A DNA stretch of 64,000 nucleotides from JBBQZP01 sp038207585 (GCA_038207585.1 JBBQZP010000008.1:50657-114656); one strand, 5' to 3'. Positions 25,195-34,181 are shown, numbered from the stretch's first letter. Notes: generated by a model from the letters alone, not told the origin. Program-made: numbers and translations.

Positions 25195-26319
25195 TTAAAG
25201 CTTCACTTTGCCCGGGAAGTAATGCTCGTAAGCAAGGGCGAAGTCGGCAGAGTTCATCAGCTCGTAGTAGCTGACACGCTCCACCCAGGCTTTCTGGCTT
25301 TCCAGAACGCGCTTGATGAATTCGTCCTCTTCCAGACCCGGGATAAGCTTGTCCCATCCCTCGATCTCGGCGGCGAGGATCTCTTTCGAGCTCCGGCGCA
25401 CCGTCACGCCATCTTCGTTGATCAGCGTCTGCAGATCGGCCGAATAGTTATCAAGCGCAAGGCCCGTGTTTGCCGTGGCCGAGGCTTCGACGCCGTATTT
25501 CAGGATCGCCTGCAGATCGGGGTCAAGATCGGTGAAGAAGTCCTTGTTGAACAGGAATTCGAACTGCTCGGACGCCTGATGATAGGACGACAGGTAATAG
25601 TTCTTGGCCACGTCCTGCGCGCCGAAGCGCTTGTCCGACGACGGGTTGTTGAACTCGAACGCGTCGATGACGCCCCGTTCCATCGCAGGCACGATTTCGC
25701 CGCCCGGAAGCTGGGCAACCGACATGCCAAGACCCTGCATCAGGTCGGCAGCCAGACCAACGGTGCGGTACTTCAGACCCTGAAGATCGGCCACCGTGTT
25801 GACCTCACCCTTGAACCAGCCAAGGGGCTGCGCGGGCATCGGGAAGCCAAGGAAACCCTGCACGTTCAGACCGAGCGTCTTTTGCGTCAGCTCGTCATAA
25901 AGCTCTTGTCCGCCGCCGTAATAGAACCACGCCAGCATGGTTGTGGCTGATCCGCCGAAAACCGGGCCGGTTCCAAAGAGCGACGCGCCCTTGTGCTTGC
26001 CGTACCAGTAGGAGCAGACCGAATGGGCAGCGTCAATCACACCGTCGCTGACGGCGTCCATGACCTGAAACGCGCCCACAACCGCACCGGCGGGCAGCAG
26101 GTCAACCTTGATGCGGCCGCCCGACATTTCTTCAACGCGGGTGGTGTACTGGCGGGCGAAATCCATCCAGATGTCCGACGCCGGCCACGAGGTCTGCATC
26201 TTGATCACCAGGGGCGCCTGCGCCATTACCGCAGGGGCCGCCAGAATGCCGGCGGTCGCGCCGCCCAGCATCGCGGTATTCCTTAGAAACGACCTGCGGC
26301 CGAGAATTTTGTCAGTCAT
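25195..26319 (-). CDS. TRAP transporter substrate-binding protein (DctP family, Tat signal)
   Basis: The periplasmic receptor of the TRAP system. The 374-aa product has a twin-arginine signal peptide, MTDKILGRRSFLRNTAM..., followed by a hydrophobic stretch ending AAPAVMAQA at about residue 34. The core contains GLKYRTVGLAADLMQGLG and LPGGEIVPAMERGVIDAFEF. This resembles TakP-type receptors, known to bind 2-oxo acids through a conserved Arg and a cation. The start at 26319 has a strong GGAGGAGAAAGT ribosome site; longer upstream frames are not coding. First gene of a six-gene operon. The 2-oxoacid ligand is an inference. Confidence 0.92.
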   Translation of the reverse strand: MTDKILGRRSFLRNTAMLGGATAGILAAPAVMAQAPLVIKMQTSWPASDIWMDFARQYTTRVEEMSGGRIKVDLLPAGAVVGAFQVMDAVSDGVIDAAHSVCSYWYGKHKGASLFGTGPVFGGSATTMLAWFYYGGGQELYDELTQKTLGLNVQGFLGFPMPAQPLGWFKGEVNTVADLQGLKYRTVGLAADLMQGLGMSVAQLPGGEIVPAMERGVIDAFEFNNPSSDKRFGAQDVAKNYYLSSYHQASEQFEFLFNKDFFTDLDPDLQAILKYGVEASATANTGLALDNYSADLQTLINEDGVTVRRSSKEILAAEIEGWDKLIPGLEEDEFIKRVLESQKAWVERVSYYELMNSADFALAYEHYFPGKVKL

Positions 26320-26473
26320 ACTTTCTCCTCCCAGAGTGGTGCCACTGTAAGCGCAGCTTTGTCTTTCGCCGTCCCGATCATCCCCCCGCGTTCCTCCGAA
26401 CACAAGAAAATTTGACACCCCGCGCAGGCACGAGATGTACGGCCGGAACGACCCATTTGCTTGACGTTCGCGG

Positions 26474-26521
26474 ACTATAGCGAGTGGTTCCGGATCGGGC
26501 AATTGGTAAATAAACTTTACC
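26474..26521 (-). promoter_or_regulatory. Promoter and palindromic operator of the TRAP operon
   Basis: On the minus strand TTGCCC (26502-26497) and TATAGT (26479-26474) are separated by exactly 17 bp, a good sigma70-type promoter about 155 bp upstream of the binding-protein gene. Directly upstream of the -35 lies GGTAAATAAACTTTACC (26505-26521), a perfect 6-bp inverted repeat with a 5-nt spacer. The position fits an activator or repressor site. The remaining sequence of 26320-26665 shows no gene; a weaker TAGCG/CGCTA repeat lies near 26550-26575. Confidence 0.5.
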
Positions 26522-26665
26522 GTATGGGAAAAATCAGAAAAATTATGTAGCGTTTTCAATAGGTGAGCGCTAACAGACCCGAAGGCACTGCATGTCAGCC
26601 CCTTTGCAAGACTTCGGTTTTTTGCTGCGGGTGCCGGGATTCGTTTTGCCTCTAACCCGCGATCC

Positions 26666-29116
26666 TCAGCTTTTTACCCTGCGGTTTTCTGGGTCGTAGA
26701 ACGGCTCCATCTGCACACGGGCTGGCACGCGGTCCGATGCGACCTCCAATTCATACCGCCCGCCCCGCACAAAGGCGTCGTCCACACCACCCGTGTGGCG
26801 CACATAGCCGTAACCAACAGGCAGGCCCAACGTGTGCCCAAACCCGCCCGAAGACAGCCAGCCGACACGAATCCCGTCGCGGTAAATCGTCTCGCGCCCC
26901 AAAAGCACCACCGAAGGGTCATCGACCACAAACCCCGCCAGCCGCTTTTTCACCCCGCCCGCCAGTTGCGCCGCCACGGCATCCCGGCCCCGGAACGCCA
27001 CCCCCGATTTCATCTTGCAGGCCCAGGCCAGCCCGGCCTCGACCGGGGTATGATCCGGCCCGATATCCGCGCCCCAGGCACGATAGCCCTTTTCCAGCCG
27101 CAGGGTTTCAATGGCGCGGTAGCCTGCGTTGATCAGGCCCCGCGGCGCGCCTGCCGCCATCAGCGCCTCATAGACCGTGACCGCCACATCGGTGGGCATG
27201 TGCAGTTCCCAACCTAGTTCGCCGACATAAGTGACACGCAGGGCCAGCACCGGGCAGCCTGCAACTGAAATCCGGCGTGCGGTGCCAAAGGGGAAGCCCG
27301 CGTTCGTCAGATCATCCGGGCAGACCGCCTGCACGATATCCCGCGCGCGCGGGCCCATCAACGACATGACCGCCGACGCGGATGTCACATCCACCAGCGC
27401 CGCCTTCGCCCCCGCCGGAATCCCCCGCGCGATCCAGTCGAAATCATGCGTCGCAAAGCCGGTGCCGGTGACGATGTAGAATTCATCCGCCGTGATCCGC
27501 ACCACCGTCAGATCACACTCGATCCCGCCCTGGTCGTTCAGCATCTGGGTATAGGTCAGGCTGCCGACCGTGCGATCCACATTCCCTGCCGCAATGTGAT
27601 TCAGCACCGCCGCGGCATCCGCACCTTTCAGCGTGAATTTCGCAAACGAGGTCTGGTCGATCAGCACCGCCGCCTCGCGCGCCGCGCGGTGCTCACGCGC
27701 CACGGCATCGAACCAGCCGGGTCGGCCATAGCTGTAGACATCCCGCGCGACCTCTCCGGCATCAAGATCGGCGAACCAGTTCGGCCGCTCCCAACCAAGC
27801 TTTTCGCCAAAACATGCCCCCTCCGCCGCCAGATGCGCGTAAAGTGGCGAGCGGCGCGTGGGCCGGGCCGATTGCATTTCCTCGGACGGCCAGGCGATGG
27901 TGTAATGCTTGCCATACGCCTCAACCGTGCGTTCGCGGACCCAATCGACCGATCCATGCACCCGGCCAAAGCGGCGGATATCGACGGGCCACAGGTCATA
28001 GGGTGCCTCGCCCTTGGCCACCCATTCGGCCAGCGCCATGCCAGCACCGCCACCCGAAGCGATGCCGAAGGCGTTGAACCCCGCGCCGATGAAGATGCCT
28101 GGTTGTTCCGGCGCTTCGCCCAGAATGAAATTGCCATCGGGGGTAAAGCTTTCCGGCCCGTTGATCAGCTGCTTGACGCCCGCCGTCTCCAAAGCCGGAA
28201 CCCGCGCGATGGCGTTTTCCATGAACTGGAAATAATGGTCGTAATCGCTGGTCAGCAATTCGAAATGGAACCCCTCGGGGATGCCGTTTTGCGCCCAGGG
28301 TTTCGGGTTCGGCTCATAGCCGCCCCAGACGAGGCCCCCGACCTCCTCTTTCCAATAGGTCAGCCGGTCGGGGTCGCGCAGGGTGGGCAGGTTCGAGGTT
28401 ACGCCGTCTATCCGTTCGGTGACCATATACTGATGCTCGACCGAGATCAGGGGCACGTTCACCCCCACGGTCGCCGCCAAAGCGCGGGTCCACTGGCCAC
28501 AACACAGCACAACCTTTTCGCATTCAATCGTGCCCTGTGGGGTTTCCACGCCGCGCACCCGGCCATCCTCAACGATGATCCGCAGCACCGGGGTATCCTC
28601 GAATATCCTGACGCCCGCCATCCGCGCGCCGCGGGCAAGCGATTGCGTGATATCCGACGGGTTCGCCTGCCCGTCGGTGGGCAGATACGCCGCCCCCACC
28701 AGATCGTCGATGGTCATCAGGGGCCACAGATCCTGCGCCTCGTGTGGAGTCAGCAGGTGCATTTCCAACCCGAAGGAATGGGCGGTGGTGGCTTGCCGTT
28801 TGACTTCCGTCCAGCGTTCGGCGTTGCAGGCAAGGCGCAACCCGCCATTCATCTTCCAGCCGGTCTGCAGTCCGGTTTCAACCTCCAGCTTCTTGTACAG
28901 GTCAACCGAATATCCCAGCAATTGCGTGATATTGGCCGATGTTCTTAACTGGCCCACCAGCCCTGCGGCATGGAAAGTGGTTCCGCTTGTCAGTTTCTTT
29001 CGCTCCAACAGAATCGTATCGGTCCAGCCCATCTTGCCCAGATGATACGCGGTGGAGCAGCCGACGATGCCGCCGCCGATGACGACGGCTTTTGCGGTGG
29101 TGGGAAGATCGGCCAT
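26666..29116 (-). CDS. FAD-dependent oxidoreductase with GcvT domain (dimethylglycine/sarcosine dehydrogenase-like)
   Basis: The 816-aa protein joins an N-terminal DAO-type FAD domain to a C-terminal aminomethyltransferase (GcvT) folate domain. The FAD motif is VVIGGGIVGCSTAYHLGKMG at 11-30. This is the layout of dimethylglycine and sarcosine dehydrogenases, which oxidise N-methyl groups and pass the one-carbon unit to tetrahydrofolate. C-terminal GcvT features include GAKAALVDVTSASAVMSLMG, YVGELGWELHMP and LRLEKGYRAWGADIGPDHTP. The start at 29116 replaces a longer frame with no homology. It is the last gene downstream of a betaine-type transporter and a choline-kinase-like gene, which supports a role in methylated-amine catabolism. 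Confidence 0.9.
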   Translation of the reverse strand: MADLPTTAKAVVIGGGIVGCSTAYHLGKMGWTDTILLERKKLTSGTTFHAAGLVGQLRTSANITQLLGYSVDLYKKLEVETGLQTGWKMNGGLRLACNAERWTEVKRQATTAHSFGLEMHLLTPHEAQDLWPLMTIDDLVGAAYLPTDGQANPSDITQSLARGARMAGVRIFEDTPVLRIIVEDGRVRGVETPQGTIECEKVVLCCGQWTRALAATVGVNVPLISVEHQYMVTERIDGVTSNLPTLRDPDRLTYWKEEVGGLVWGGYEPNPKPWAQNGIPEGFHFELLTSDYDHYFQFMENAIARVPALETAGVKQLINGPESFTPDGNFILGEAPEQPGIFIGAGFNAFGIASGGGAGMALAEWVAKGEAPYDLWPVDIRRFGRVHGSVDWVRERTVEAYGKHYTIAWPSEEMQSARPTRRSPLYAHLAAEGACFGEKLGWERPNWFADLDAGEVARDVYSYGRPGWFDAVAREHRAAREAAVLIDQTSFAKFTLKGADAAAVLNHIAAGNVDRTVGSLTYTQMLNDQGGIECDLTVVRITADEFYIVTGTGFATHDFDWIARGIPAGAKAALVDVTSASAVMSLMGPRARDIVQAVCPDDLTNAGFPFGTARRISVAGCPVLALRVTYVGELGWELHMPTDVAVTVYEALMAAGAPRGLINAGYRAIETLRLEKGYRAWGADIGPDHTPVEAGLAWACKMKSGVAFRGRDAVAAQLAGGVKKRLAGFVVDDPSVVLLGRETIYRDGIRVGWLSSGGFGHTLGLPVGYGYVRHTGGVDDAFVRGGRYELEVASDRVPARVQMEPFYDPENRRVKS

Positions 29117-29123
29117 TGTGCCC

Positions 29124-29996
29124 TCAGCTTTGCAGGAAATTGGAATAAGCCCGCCGGTAGGTCGCAAGGTTGGCGGCGGTATAGGCGGCATAGTCGAAAT
29201 CGAGATCGGAATGAAGTTCCGACACCATGGACCAGACGGTTTCACGCAACGCCGATGCCGCCTTCATTGCGCGGTATCTGCGCCACAGGCCCGCGTCGGG
29301 CATCCGGTCAAAATAGGCCGACAGCATCCGCGCCTCTTGCCCCTCGGTCAGCCCGTTATTGGCGGCAAGGCCCCCCAGATCGAACAAAGGCGAATTGAAC
29401 CCGGCATAGTCCCAGTCGATCAGCCACAGGCGCGCGCCGTCATGCAGGAAATTCGCGGGCAACAGGTCGTTGTGACCGAACACAAGGTCAATCTGGCCCA
29501 CCGCCGCTTCAAGTTTCCCAGCCTCGGAAAGAAGCGCCGCCAACTGGCCTGCATAAGCGCTGCCGCCATCGCGCAAAGACCCGGCATAATCGCGAATCAC
29601 ATGGAACACCCAGAACACCAGCGCCGGACCCCGTAAATGGCGCGGAATCTCGCGGTGCGCGCGGGAAATAAGCGCGATTGCCTGTTCCAGCATCGCATCC
29701 TGCGCCACGTCATTCGCGGCCAGAGTGCGCCCTTCGACAAAGTCGATCACCAGCACTCCGGGCGCGTGATACAAAACCTCGGGCGATACCCCTGCCGCAA
29801 AGGCCGCGCGGCTGGCGGCAAGTTCATTGAAGCGCATGATCTGATGCACCGGAATGTCATCGCCGATGCGCACGACGGCGCGGCGGGTGTCATCCTCGAC
29901 CACGAAATTCACATTGGTGATGCCGCCCGAAAGTGGCGTTGCGGTGGCGCGGCCCTGCCAGATCGGCAGGCTCAGGGCACGCTCCAGCGGTGTCAT
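29124..29996 (-). CDS. Choline/aminoglycoside-type phosphotransferase
   Basis: A 290-aa small-molecule kinase of the choline kinase / APH fold. It shows the nucleotide-lobe start SGGITNVNFVVEDD (23-36), the catalytic loop FGHNDLLPANF (173-183, Asp177) and the metal-binding IDWDYAGFN (193-201). The start at 29996 overlaps the permease stop (ATGA); an upstream extension is not supported. Gene context between a betaine-type permease and a dimethylglycine-dehydrogenase-like gene suggests a choline- or ethanolamine-like substrate. Thiamine or another alcohol cannot be excluded. Confidence 0.87.
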   Translation of the reverse strand: MTPLERALSLPIWQGRATATPLSGGITNVNFVVEDDTRRAVVRIGDDIPVHQIMRFNELAASRAAFAAGVSPEVLYHAPGVLVIDFVEGRTLAANDVAQDAMLEQAIALISRAHREIPRHLRGPALVFWVFHVIRDYAGSLRDGGSAYAGQLAALLSEAGKLEAAVGQIDLVFGHNDLLPANFLHDGARLWLIDWDYAGFNSPLFDLGGLAANNGLTEGQEARMLSAYFDRMPDAGLWRRYRAMKAASALRETVWSMVSELHSDLDFDYAAYTAANLATYRRAYSNFLQS

Positions 29997-31978
29997 GTGC
30001 CCTCCAGCCCCAACCTTGCGCGGGCCGATGCGGCCCCGGCCGAAATCAACCGGTCCGCCACAATCGCCAGTGCGGCCACACACAACCCCGCCACAACGCC
30101 CGCGCCGACATCGGCGGTGGCGAGTGCGGCATAGACCACCTGCCCCAGATCGCGGGTGCCGACCAGTGCCGTGATCACCAGCATGGAAAGCGCCAGCATG
30201 ATGGTCTGGTTCAGCCCCAGCAGGATATCGGGCAGCGCCATCGGCAGCCTGATCCGCGTCAGCACCTGCATCCTCGTGCAGCCGCTGACAATGCCCGCCT
30301 CGACCAGTTCGGGGCTGACCGAACGCAAGCCATGTGCGGTATAGCGCACCGCCGGGGCCAACGCATAGAGCACCACCGCGATCATCGCCGAGAAATCGCC
30401 GACCCGGAACAGCATGATCACCGGGATCAGATAGACAAAGCTGGGCAGCGTTTGCAGAGTATCAATCACCGCCCCAATCACCTTGCCCGCCGTCTCGCTG
30501 GCAGCGGCCCAGATACCCAACGGCAAGCCTATCAGCCCCGCAATCAGCACCGACACGCCGCACAGATAGACGGTGGTCATCGCCTGCTCCCACAGCCCGC
30601 TGGTCGCCAGAAACAGGCTCAGACACAGGCAGAGTGCGGCAAGGCGCCACCGCCCCAACTGCCAGCCCGCAAGCGTGATCAGCAGCACGACCCACGGCCA
30701 CGGCAGCGCCAGCATGAAGCGGCGCACGGGCAAAAGGACGTTCAGCAGGATCGCGTTCTTGAACGCCTCAAGCTGATCATAATATCCCACGTTGATCGCC
30801 TTGACCAACTCGCCCCAGAACGCCTTGGTCGAGATCATCGCGGCTTTGGGGTAGGTCTGGACCCAAGGAAAGATCAGCCCGGCAAGCCCCGTAACCACAA
30901 TCACCACCAGCACCGCCACGATTTTCGGGTGCCGAGCGATCCAGTTGCCTGTGGTGCGGTCCTTTGCATCCGAGCGGTGCGCCAGCGCCTGACTAAGCCT
31001 GTCCAGCACAATCGCCATCACGGTGATCGCCACCCCCGCTTCGATCCCGCCACCGATATCAAGGCGGCGCAGGGCGTTCAGCACATCAAACCCCAGTCCC
31101 CCCGCCCCGATCATCGACGCGATGATGACCATGTTGAGGCTCAGCATGATCACCTGATTGACCCCCACCATCAGATCCGGCAGGGCTGAGGGCAGCAGCA
31201 CCTTGCGCATCCTCTGCCAGCCGGTGCAGCCGACCATGCGCGACAACTCCTCAAGCTCGGGCGGCACGGTTTTCAGCGCGAGTGTCGCCATCCGCACCAT
31301 CGGCGGCATGGCGTAGATGACTGTCGCAACCAGTGCGGCAACCGGGCCAAAGCCGAACAGGAACAGGATCGGCACGAGGTAGGCAAAGGTCGGCACCGTC
31401 TGCATCAGGTCAAGAATGGGCGACAGCACCCTCTCGACCGGTTTCCACAGATAGGCGGCAGTGCCCAGCGCCACGCCCAAAGCCACCCCGATCGGCACCG
31501 CGATGACGATGGAGGCAAGGGTAACCATCGCACTTTCCCATTGCCCGAAAACGGCCAGATACAAAAACAGCACCCCGCACAGAAGGCCCAGCCAGATGTT
31601 GCGGGCATGGATGCCCAACAGCACCACCGCCGTTGTCACCGCCACCCAAGAAATCGGCGGCACGATGGTGGCGGCGCGGCGACCCTGCCCGTCCTTGATG
31701 CCTTCGACCAAGGCGATGCGCGCGGCCTCGTACGGCACTTCGATGGCTGCGGAAATGCCGCGCGTCGCCTCCTTGAAGGTGAACAGACCGAAAGTGGCAC
31801 TGTCGAGCAGCCATTTCATCGCAGCGCTGAACCAGCCCGCGATATCAAGCTGCCAGACGGCGGGTACGGCGCGCACCCACTCTGGCCCCGATGCCGCCAG
31901 CGGGATCAGCACAAAGCTGAGCGCCAGTGCCGCAAGCCATAACAGGGGCCAGAACCGGAACCAGAACGGGGCGGTCAT
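29993..31978 (-). CDS. Glycine betaine/proline-type ABC permease, tandem-fused
   Basis: A 661-aa inner-membrane permease of the ProW family in which two complete permease modules are fused. Each has its own ATPase-contact loop: GCTGWQRMRKVLLPSALPDL in the first half and GCTRMQVLTRIRLPMALPDI in the second. Each loop is followed by GVNQ/GLNQ and a similar helix. Ordinary ProW is about half this length and works as a dimer, so the fusion supplies both halves of the channel. It overlaps the ATPase gene upstream by 4 bp (ATGA) and the kinase gene downstream. Likely substrates are quaternary ammonium osmolytes. Confidence 0.92.
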   Translation of the reverse strand: MTAPFWFRFWPLLWLAALALSFVLIPLAASGPEWVRAVPAVWQLDIAGWFSAAMKWLLDSATFGLFTFKEATRGISAAIEVPYEAARIALVEGIKDGQGRRAATIVPPISWVAVTTAVVLLGIHARNIWLGLLCGVLFLYLAVFGQWESAMVTLASIVIAVPIGVALGVALGTAAYLWKPVERVLSPILDLMQTVPTFAYLVPILFLFGFGPVAALVATVIYAMPPMVRMATLALKTVPPELEELSRMVGCTGWQRMRKVLLPSALPDLMVGVNQVIMLSLNMVIIASMIGAGGLGFDVLNALRRLDIGGGIEAGVAITVMAIVLDRLSQALAHRSDAKDRTTGNWIARHPKIVAVLVVIVVTGLAGLIFPWVQTYPKAAMISTKAFWGELVKAINVGYYDQLEAFKNAILLNVLLPVRRFMLALPWPWVVLLITLAGWQLGRWRLAALCLCLSLFLATSGLWEQAMTTVYLCGVSVLIAGLIGLPLGIWAAASETAGKVIGAVIDTLQTLPSFVYLIPVIMLFRVGDFSAMIAVVLYALAPAVRYTAHGLRSVSPELVEAGIVSGCTRMQVLTRIRLPMALPDILLGLNQTIMLALSMLVITALVGTRDLGQVVYAALATADVGAGVVAGLCVAALAIVADRLISAGAASARARLGLEGT

Positions 31979-32997
31979 GCGCGGCTATCCCGGCCCACCA
32001 GCACATCAATCACCGCGGCGCGCCCGACATGGCCCACGACGCTACCCCGGCCGTCAATCACCGCGAAGGGCAGGTCTGACGCCTCAATCTGTTCTGCGGC
32101 ATCCTCGACACGGGTGGCGGCGGGCAGGCTTCCGGCCACCGCACCAATGACAGCGGGCGACATGATCCGCCCCAAAGTCACCACCTTGGCGCGCGGCACA
32201 TGGGCGGTGAAGGCGGCGACATAATCATCGGCGGGGGCCAGCACCAATTCCTCTGGCGTGGCGATCTGCACCACCGCGCCGTCCTTCATGATGGCAATGC
32301 GGTCGGCAAGCCGGATCGCCTCGTCAAAATCATGCGTGATGAAGACGATAGTTTTCTGCAACTGGCTTTGAATGCGCATGAATTCATCCTGCATCTCGCG
32401 CCGGATCAGGGGGTCAAGCGCGGAAAACGGTTCGTCCAGAAACCACAACTCCGGCTCTACGGCGAGGGATCGCGCGATGCCGACGCGCTGTTGCTGGCCG
32501 CCGGAAAGCTGGCGCGGATAGTAATCCTCGCGCCCGGCAAGGCCGACCAGCGTGACCACATCGCGCGCACGAGCCTCGCGCGCGGCACGGGCAACGCCTT
32601 GAATTTCCAAGGGAAAGGCCACGTTCTGCAACACGGTCAGATGCGGCAGCAGCGCAAAGTGCTGAAACACCATGCCCATCTTGTGACGCCGGATGTCGAT
32701 CATCTCGGTCGATCCGGCCTTCAACAGATCGCGCCCGTCAAACAGGATCTCGCCGCCCGTCGGCTCCACCAGCCGCGAAAGGCACCGCACCAGCGTCGAT
32801 TTGCCCGACCCCGACAGCCCCATGATCACGAAAATCTCGCCGGTGCGCACCTCAAGCGACACATCGCGCACCGCCCCCACATGCCCCGACGCGCGGATCG
32901 CATCAAGCCCCGGTTTCTGCGCCAGAAGGCGGTCGGGATGGGGGCCGTAAATCTTCCAGACATGCCGACAGGCAAGCTTGATGGGGCGGTCGGTCAT
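31975..32997 (-). CDS. Glycine betaine/proline-type ABC ATP-binding protein
   Basis: The ProV-like ATPase of the first betaine-type importer. The 340-aa protein has Walker A GLSGSGKST, Q-loop VFQHFALLPHLTVL, signature LSGGQQQRVGIARSLA and Walker B ELWFLDEPFSALDP. After about residue 265 comes a CBS-like tail (VTLGRIMSPAVIGAVAGSLP, then FAVIDGRGSVVGHVG). In the OpuA/ProV family such tails sense ionic strength. It is separated from the binding-protein gene by 74 bp with a hairpin. Confidence 0.94.
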   Translation of the reverse strand: MTDRPIKLACRHVWKIYGPHPDRLLAQKPGLDAIRASGHVGAVRDVSLEVRTGEIFVIMGLSGSGKSTLVRCLSRLVEPTGGEILFDGRDLLKAGSTEMIDIRRHKMGMVFQHFALLPHLTVLQNVAFPLEIQGVARAAREARARDVVTLVGLAGREDYYPRQLSGGQQQRVGIARSLAVEPELWFLDEPFSALDPLIRREMQDEFMRIQSQLQKTIVFITHDFDEAIRLADRIAIMKDGAVVQIATPEELVLAPADDYVAAFTAHVPRAKVVTLGRIMSPAVIGAVAGSLPAATRVEDAAEQIEASDLPFAVIDGRGSVVGHVGRAAVIDVLVGRDSRA

Positions 32998-33040
32998 GCG
33001 CGGGCTTTCACGGAACTGATGGACATTTCAGGCTGACTGA

Positions 33041-33063
33041 CGGGCCGGGAAATCCCCGGCCCG
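33041..33063 (-). promoter_or_regulatory. Intercistronic hairpin after betaine binding-protein gene (system 1)
   Basis: CGGGCCGGG and CCCGGCCCG form a perfect 9-bp stem with an AAATC loop. It lies 8 bp past the binding-protein stop and before the ATPase gene. There is no U-run, so partial termination or 3'-end protection is more likely than full termination. The second betaine system and the TRAP operon have hairpins at the same place. Confidence 0.6.
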
Positions 33064-33071
33064 ACCAAAGA

Positions 33072-34019
33072 TCACTGGCCGATCCAGCCTTTCCATTTTG
33101 CCTCGTTGGTATCCATCCAGGCGTCAACCACATCGTCGATCGACTTGCCGTCGACATCAACCTCGCCCGCCATCGTGCCGATTTCGTCGTTCGTCAGCGT
33201 GAACGCGCGGATCGCCTTGGCGGCACCCGGCCATTTCCCTTCCAGCCCGACCCAGCCCGCCTTCCAGACCGGACCCGTCGGCTTGCCGCAATCATAGGCC
33301 GCGTCGGGGTTGCTGCCCCATTTCGGGTCGGTGTAGCAGGCATCCTCGTACGGCGGGAATTCGACCCATTCGCCCTCATACTTCAGCGGTGCCCAGTGCG
33401 GCGCATAGATCCACAAAAGGATCGGAGCCTTGCGTTGGTATGCCGACTCAAGCTCGGCGAACATCGCGGCATCGGTGCCGGCATGCACAACGTCATAGTT
33501 CAGGCCCAGCGCTTTGACGCGTTCATCGTCATACCCGCCCCAGGTGACGGGGCCGCCCAGATAACGGCCCTTGGGGGCGGTTTCGGCGGTGGCGAATTTG
33601 TCGGCGCAATCATTCAGCGCCTTATAGTCGGGAAGGCCGGGGCACAGCTCTTTCATATAGGTGGGATACCACCAGTCTTCCTTGGCCTTCATGCCGTTCT
33701 CGCCGAAGTTCACCGTGTTCCCGGTGGCAAGCGACGCGTTCAGCGCCTCGGCGGCGGTGGTGGCCCAAAGCTCCATCGCGACATCCAGATCGCCGGTTTC
33801 AAGGCCGGCAAACTGCGCCAGATAATCGGCCTGCACCAGTTCGGTGTTATAGCCCGCCTCTTCCAGAATGGCGGCCATGATGTTGGTCGTGATCAACTGC
33901 CCGGTCCAGTCATTCAGCGTCAGCTTGATCGGGTCCTGGCTTTCCACTTCGGCCATGGCGGCGCCGCCAAGGGCCATCAGGCCCGCAGCAATTGAGATGA
34001 GCTTCAGTTTCTGTGTCAT
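33072..34019 (-). CDS. Glycine betaine-type ABC substrate-binding protein
   Basis: The periplasmic receptor of system 1, 315 aa, with a signal peptide of about 23 residues (KLISIAAGLMALGGAAMA). The mature part has the OpuAC/ProX-type pattern: PIKLTLNDWTGQLITTNIMA, LETGDLDVAMELWATT and PTYMKELCPGLPDYKALNDC with paired cysteines. First gene of a probable five-gene operon (receptor, ATPase, permease, kinase, dehydrogenase). Betaine, proline betaine or choline are likely ligands; the exact one cannot be read from sequence. Confidence 0.92.
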   Translation of the reverse strand: MTQKLKLISIAAGLMALGGAAMAEVESQDPIKLTLNDWTGQLITTNIMAAILEEAGYNTELVQADYLAQFAGLETGDLDVAMELWATTAAEALNASLATGNTVNFGENGMKAKEDWWYPTYMKELCPGLPDYKALNDCADKFATAETAPKGRYLGGPVTWGGYDDERVKALGLNYDVVHAGTDAAMFAELESAYQRKAPILLWIYAPHWAPLKYEGEWVEFPPYEDACYTDPKWGSNPDAAYDCGKPTGPVWKAGWVGLEGKWPGAAKAIRAFTLTNDEIGTMAGEVDVDGKSIDDVVDAWMDTNEAKWKGWIGQ

Positions 34020-34109
34020 GTGGGATCATCCTCTCTGATGGGTTCGCGCACAAAGGCGCATCGCGGCTTTTGCCGTTCTGATGTGCCAATGGTGGAAGCG
34101 CGCGGCCCG

Positions 34110-34132
34110 ACCTGTCAAACTCTTTGTCAGGT
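34110..34132. promoter_or_regulatory. 23-bp palindromic operator upstream of betaine system 1
   Basis: ACCTGTCAAA (34110-34119) and TTTGTCAGGT (34123-34132) are 10-bp inverted arms with one mismatch and a CTC spacer, about 90 bp upstream of the binding-protein start. On the transcribed strand the dyad contains TTTGACA, a possible -35, so a repressor here could block RNA polymerase. The -10 is not clear. The regulator is not known. Confidence 0.5.
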
Positions 34133-34142
34133 TCTTGCCGGG

Positions 34143-34181
34143 TTCCGGGGTTTTACAACGAATAAAATTTGTTTCCCGGAA
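34143..34181. repeat. Imperfect hairpin in the betaine-system upstream region
   Basis: TTCCGGG (34143-34149) and CCCGGAA (34175-34181) are perfect 7-bp arms, with an inner ACAA/TTGT pairing around an AT-rich centre. It lies between the end of the nitrilase-family gene (34263) and the start of the betaine binding protein. It may be the nitrilase transcript end or a second regulatory site. No T-run follows on either strand. Confidence 0.35.

Noticed and set aside
27446..28948. 500-codon plus-strand frame opposite the FAD/GcvT gene
   Set aside because: No motif, no ribosome site, and fully antisense to a well-supported gene.
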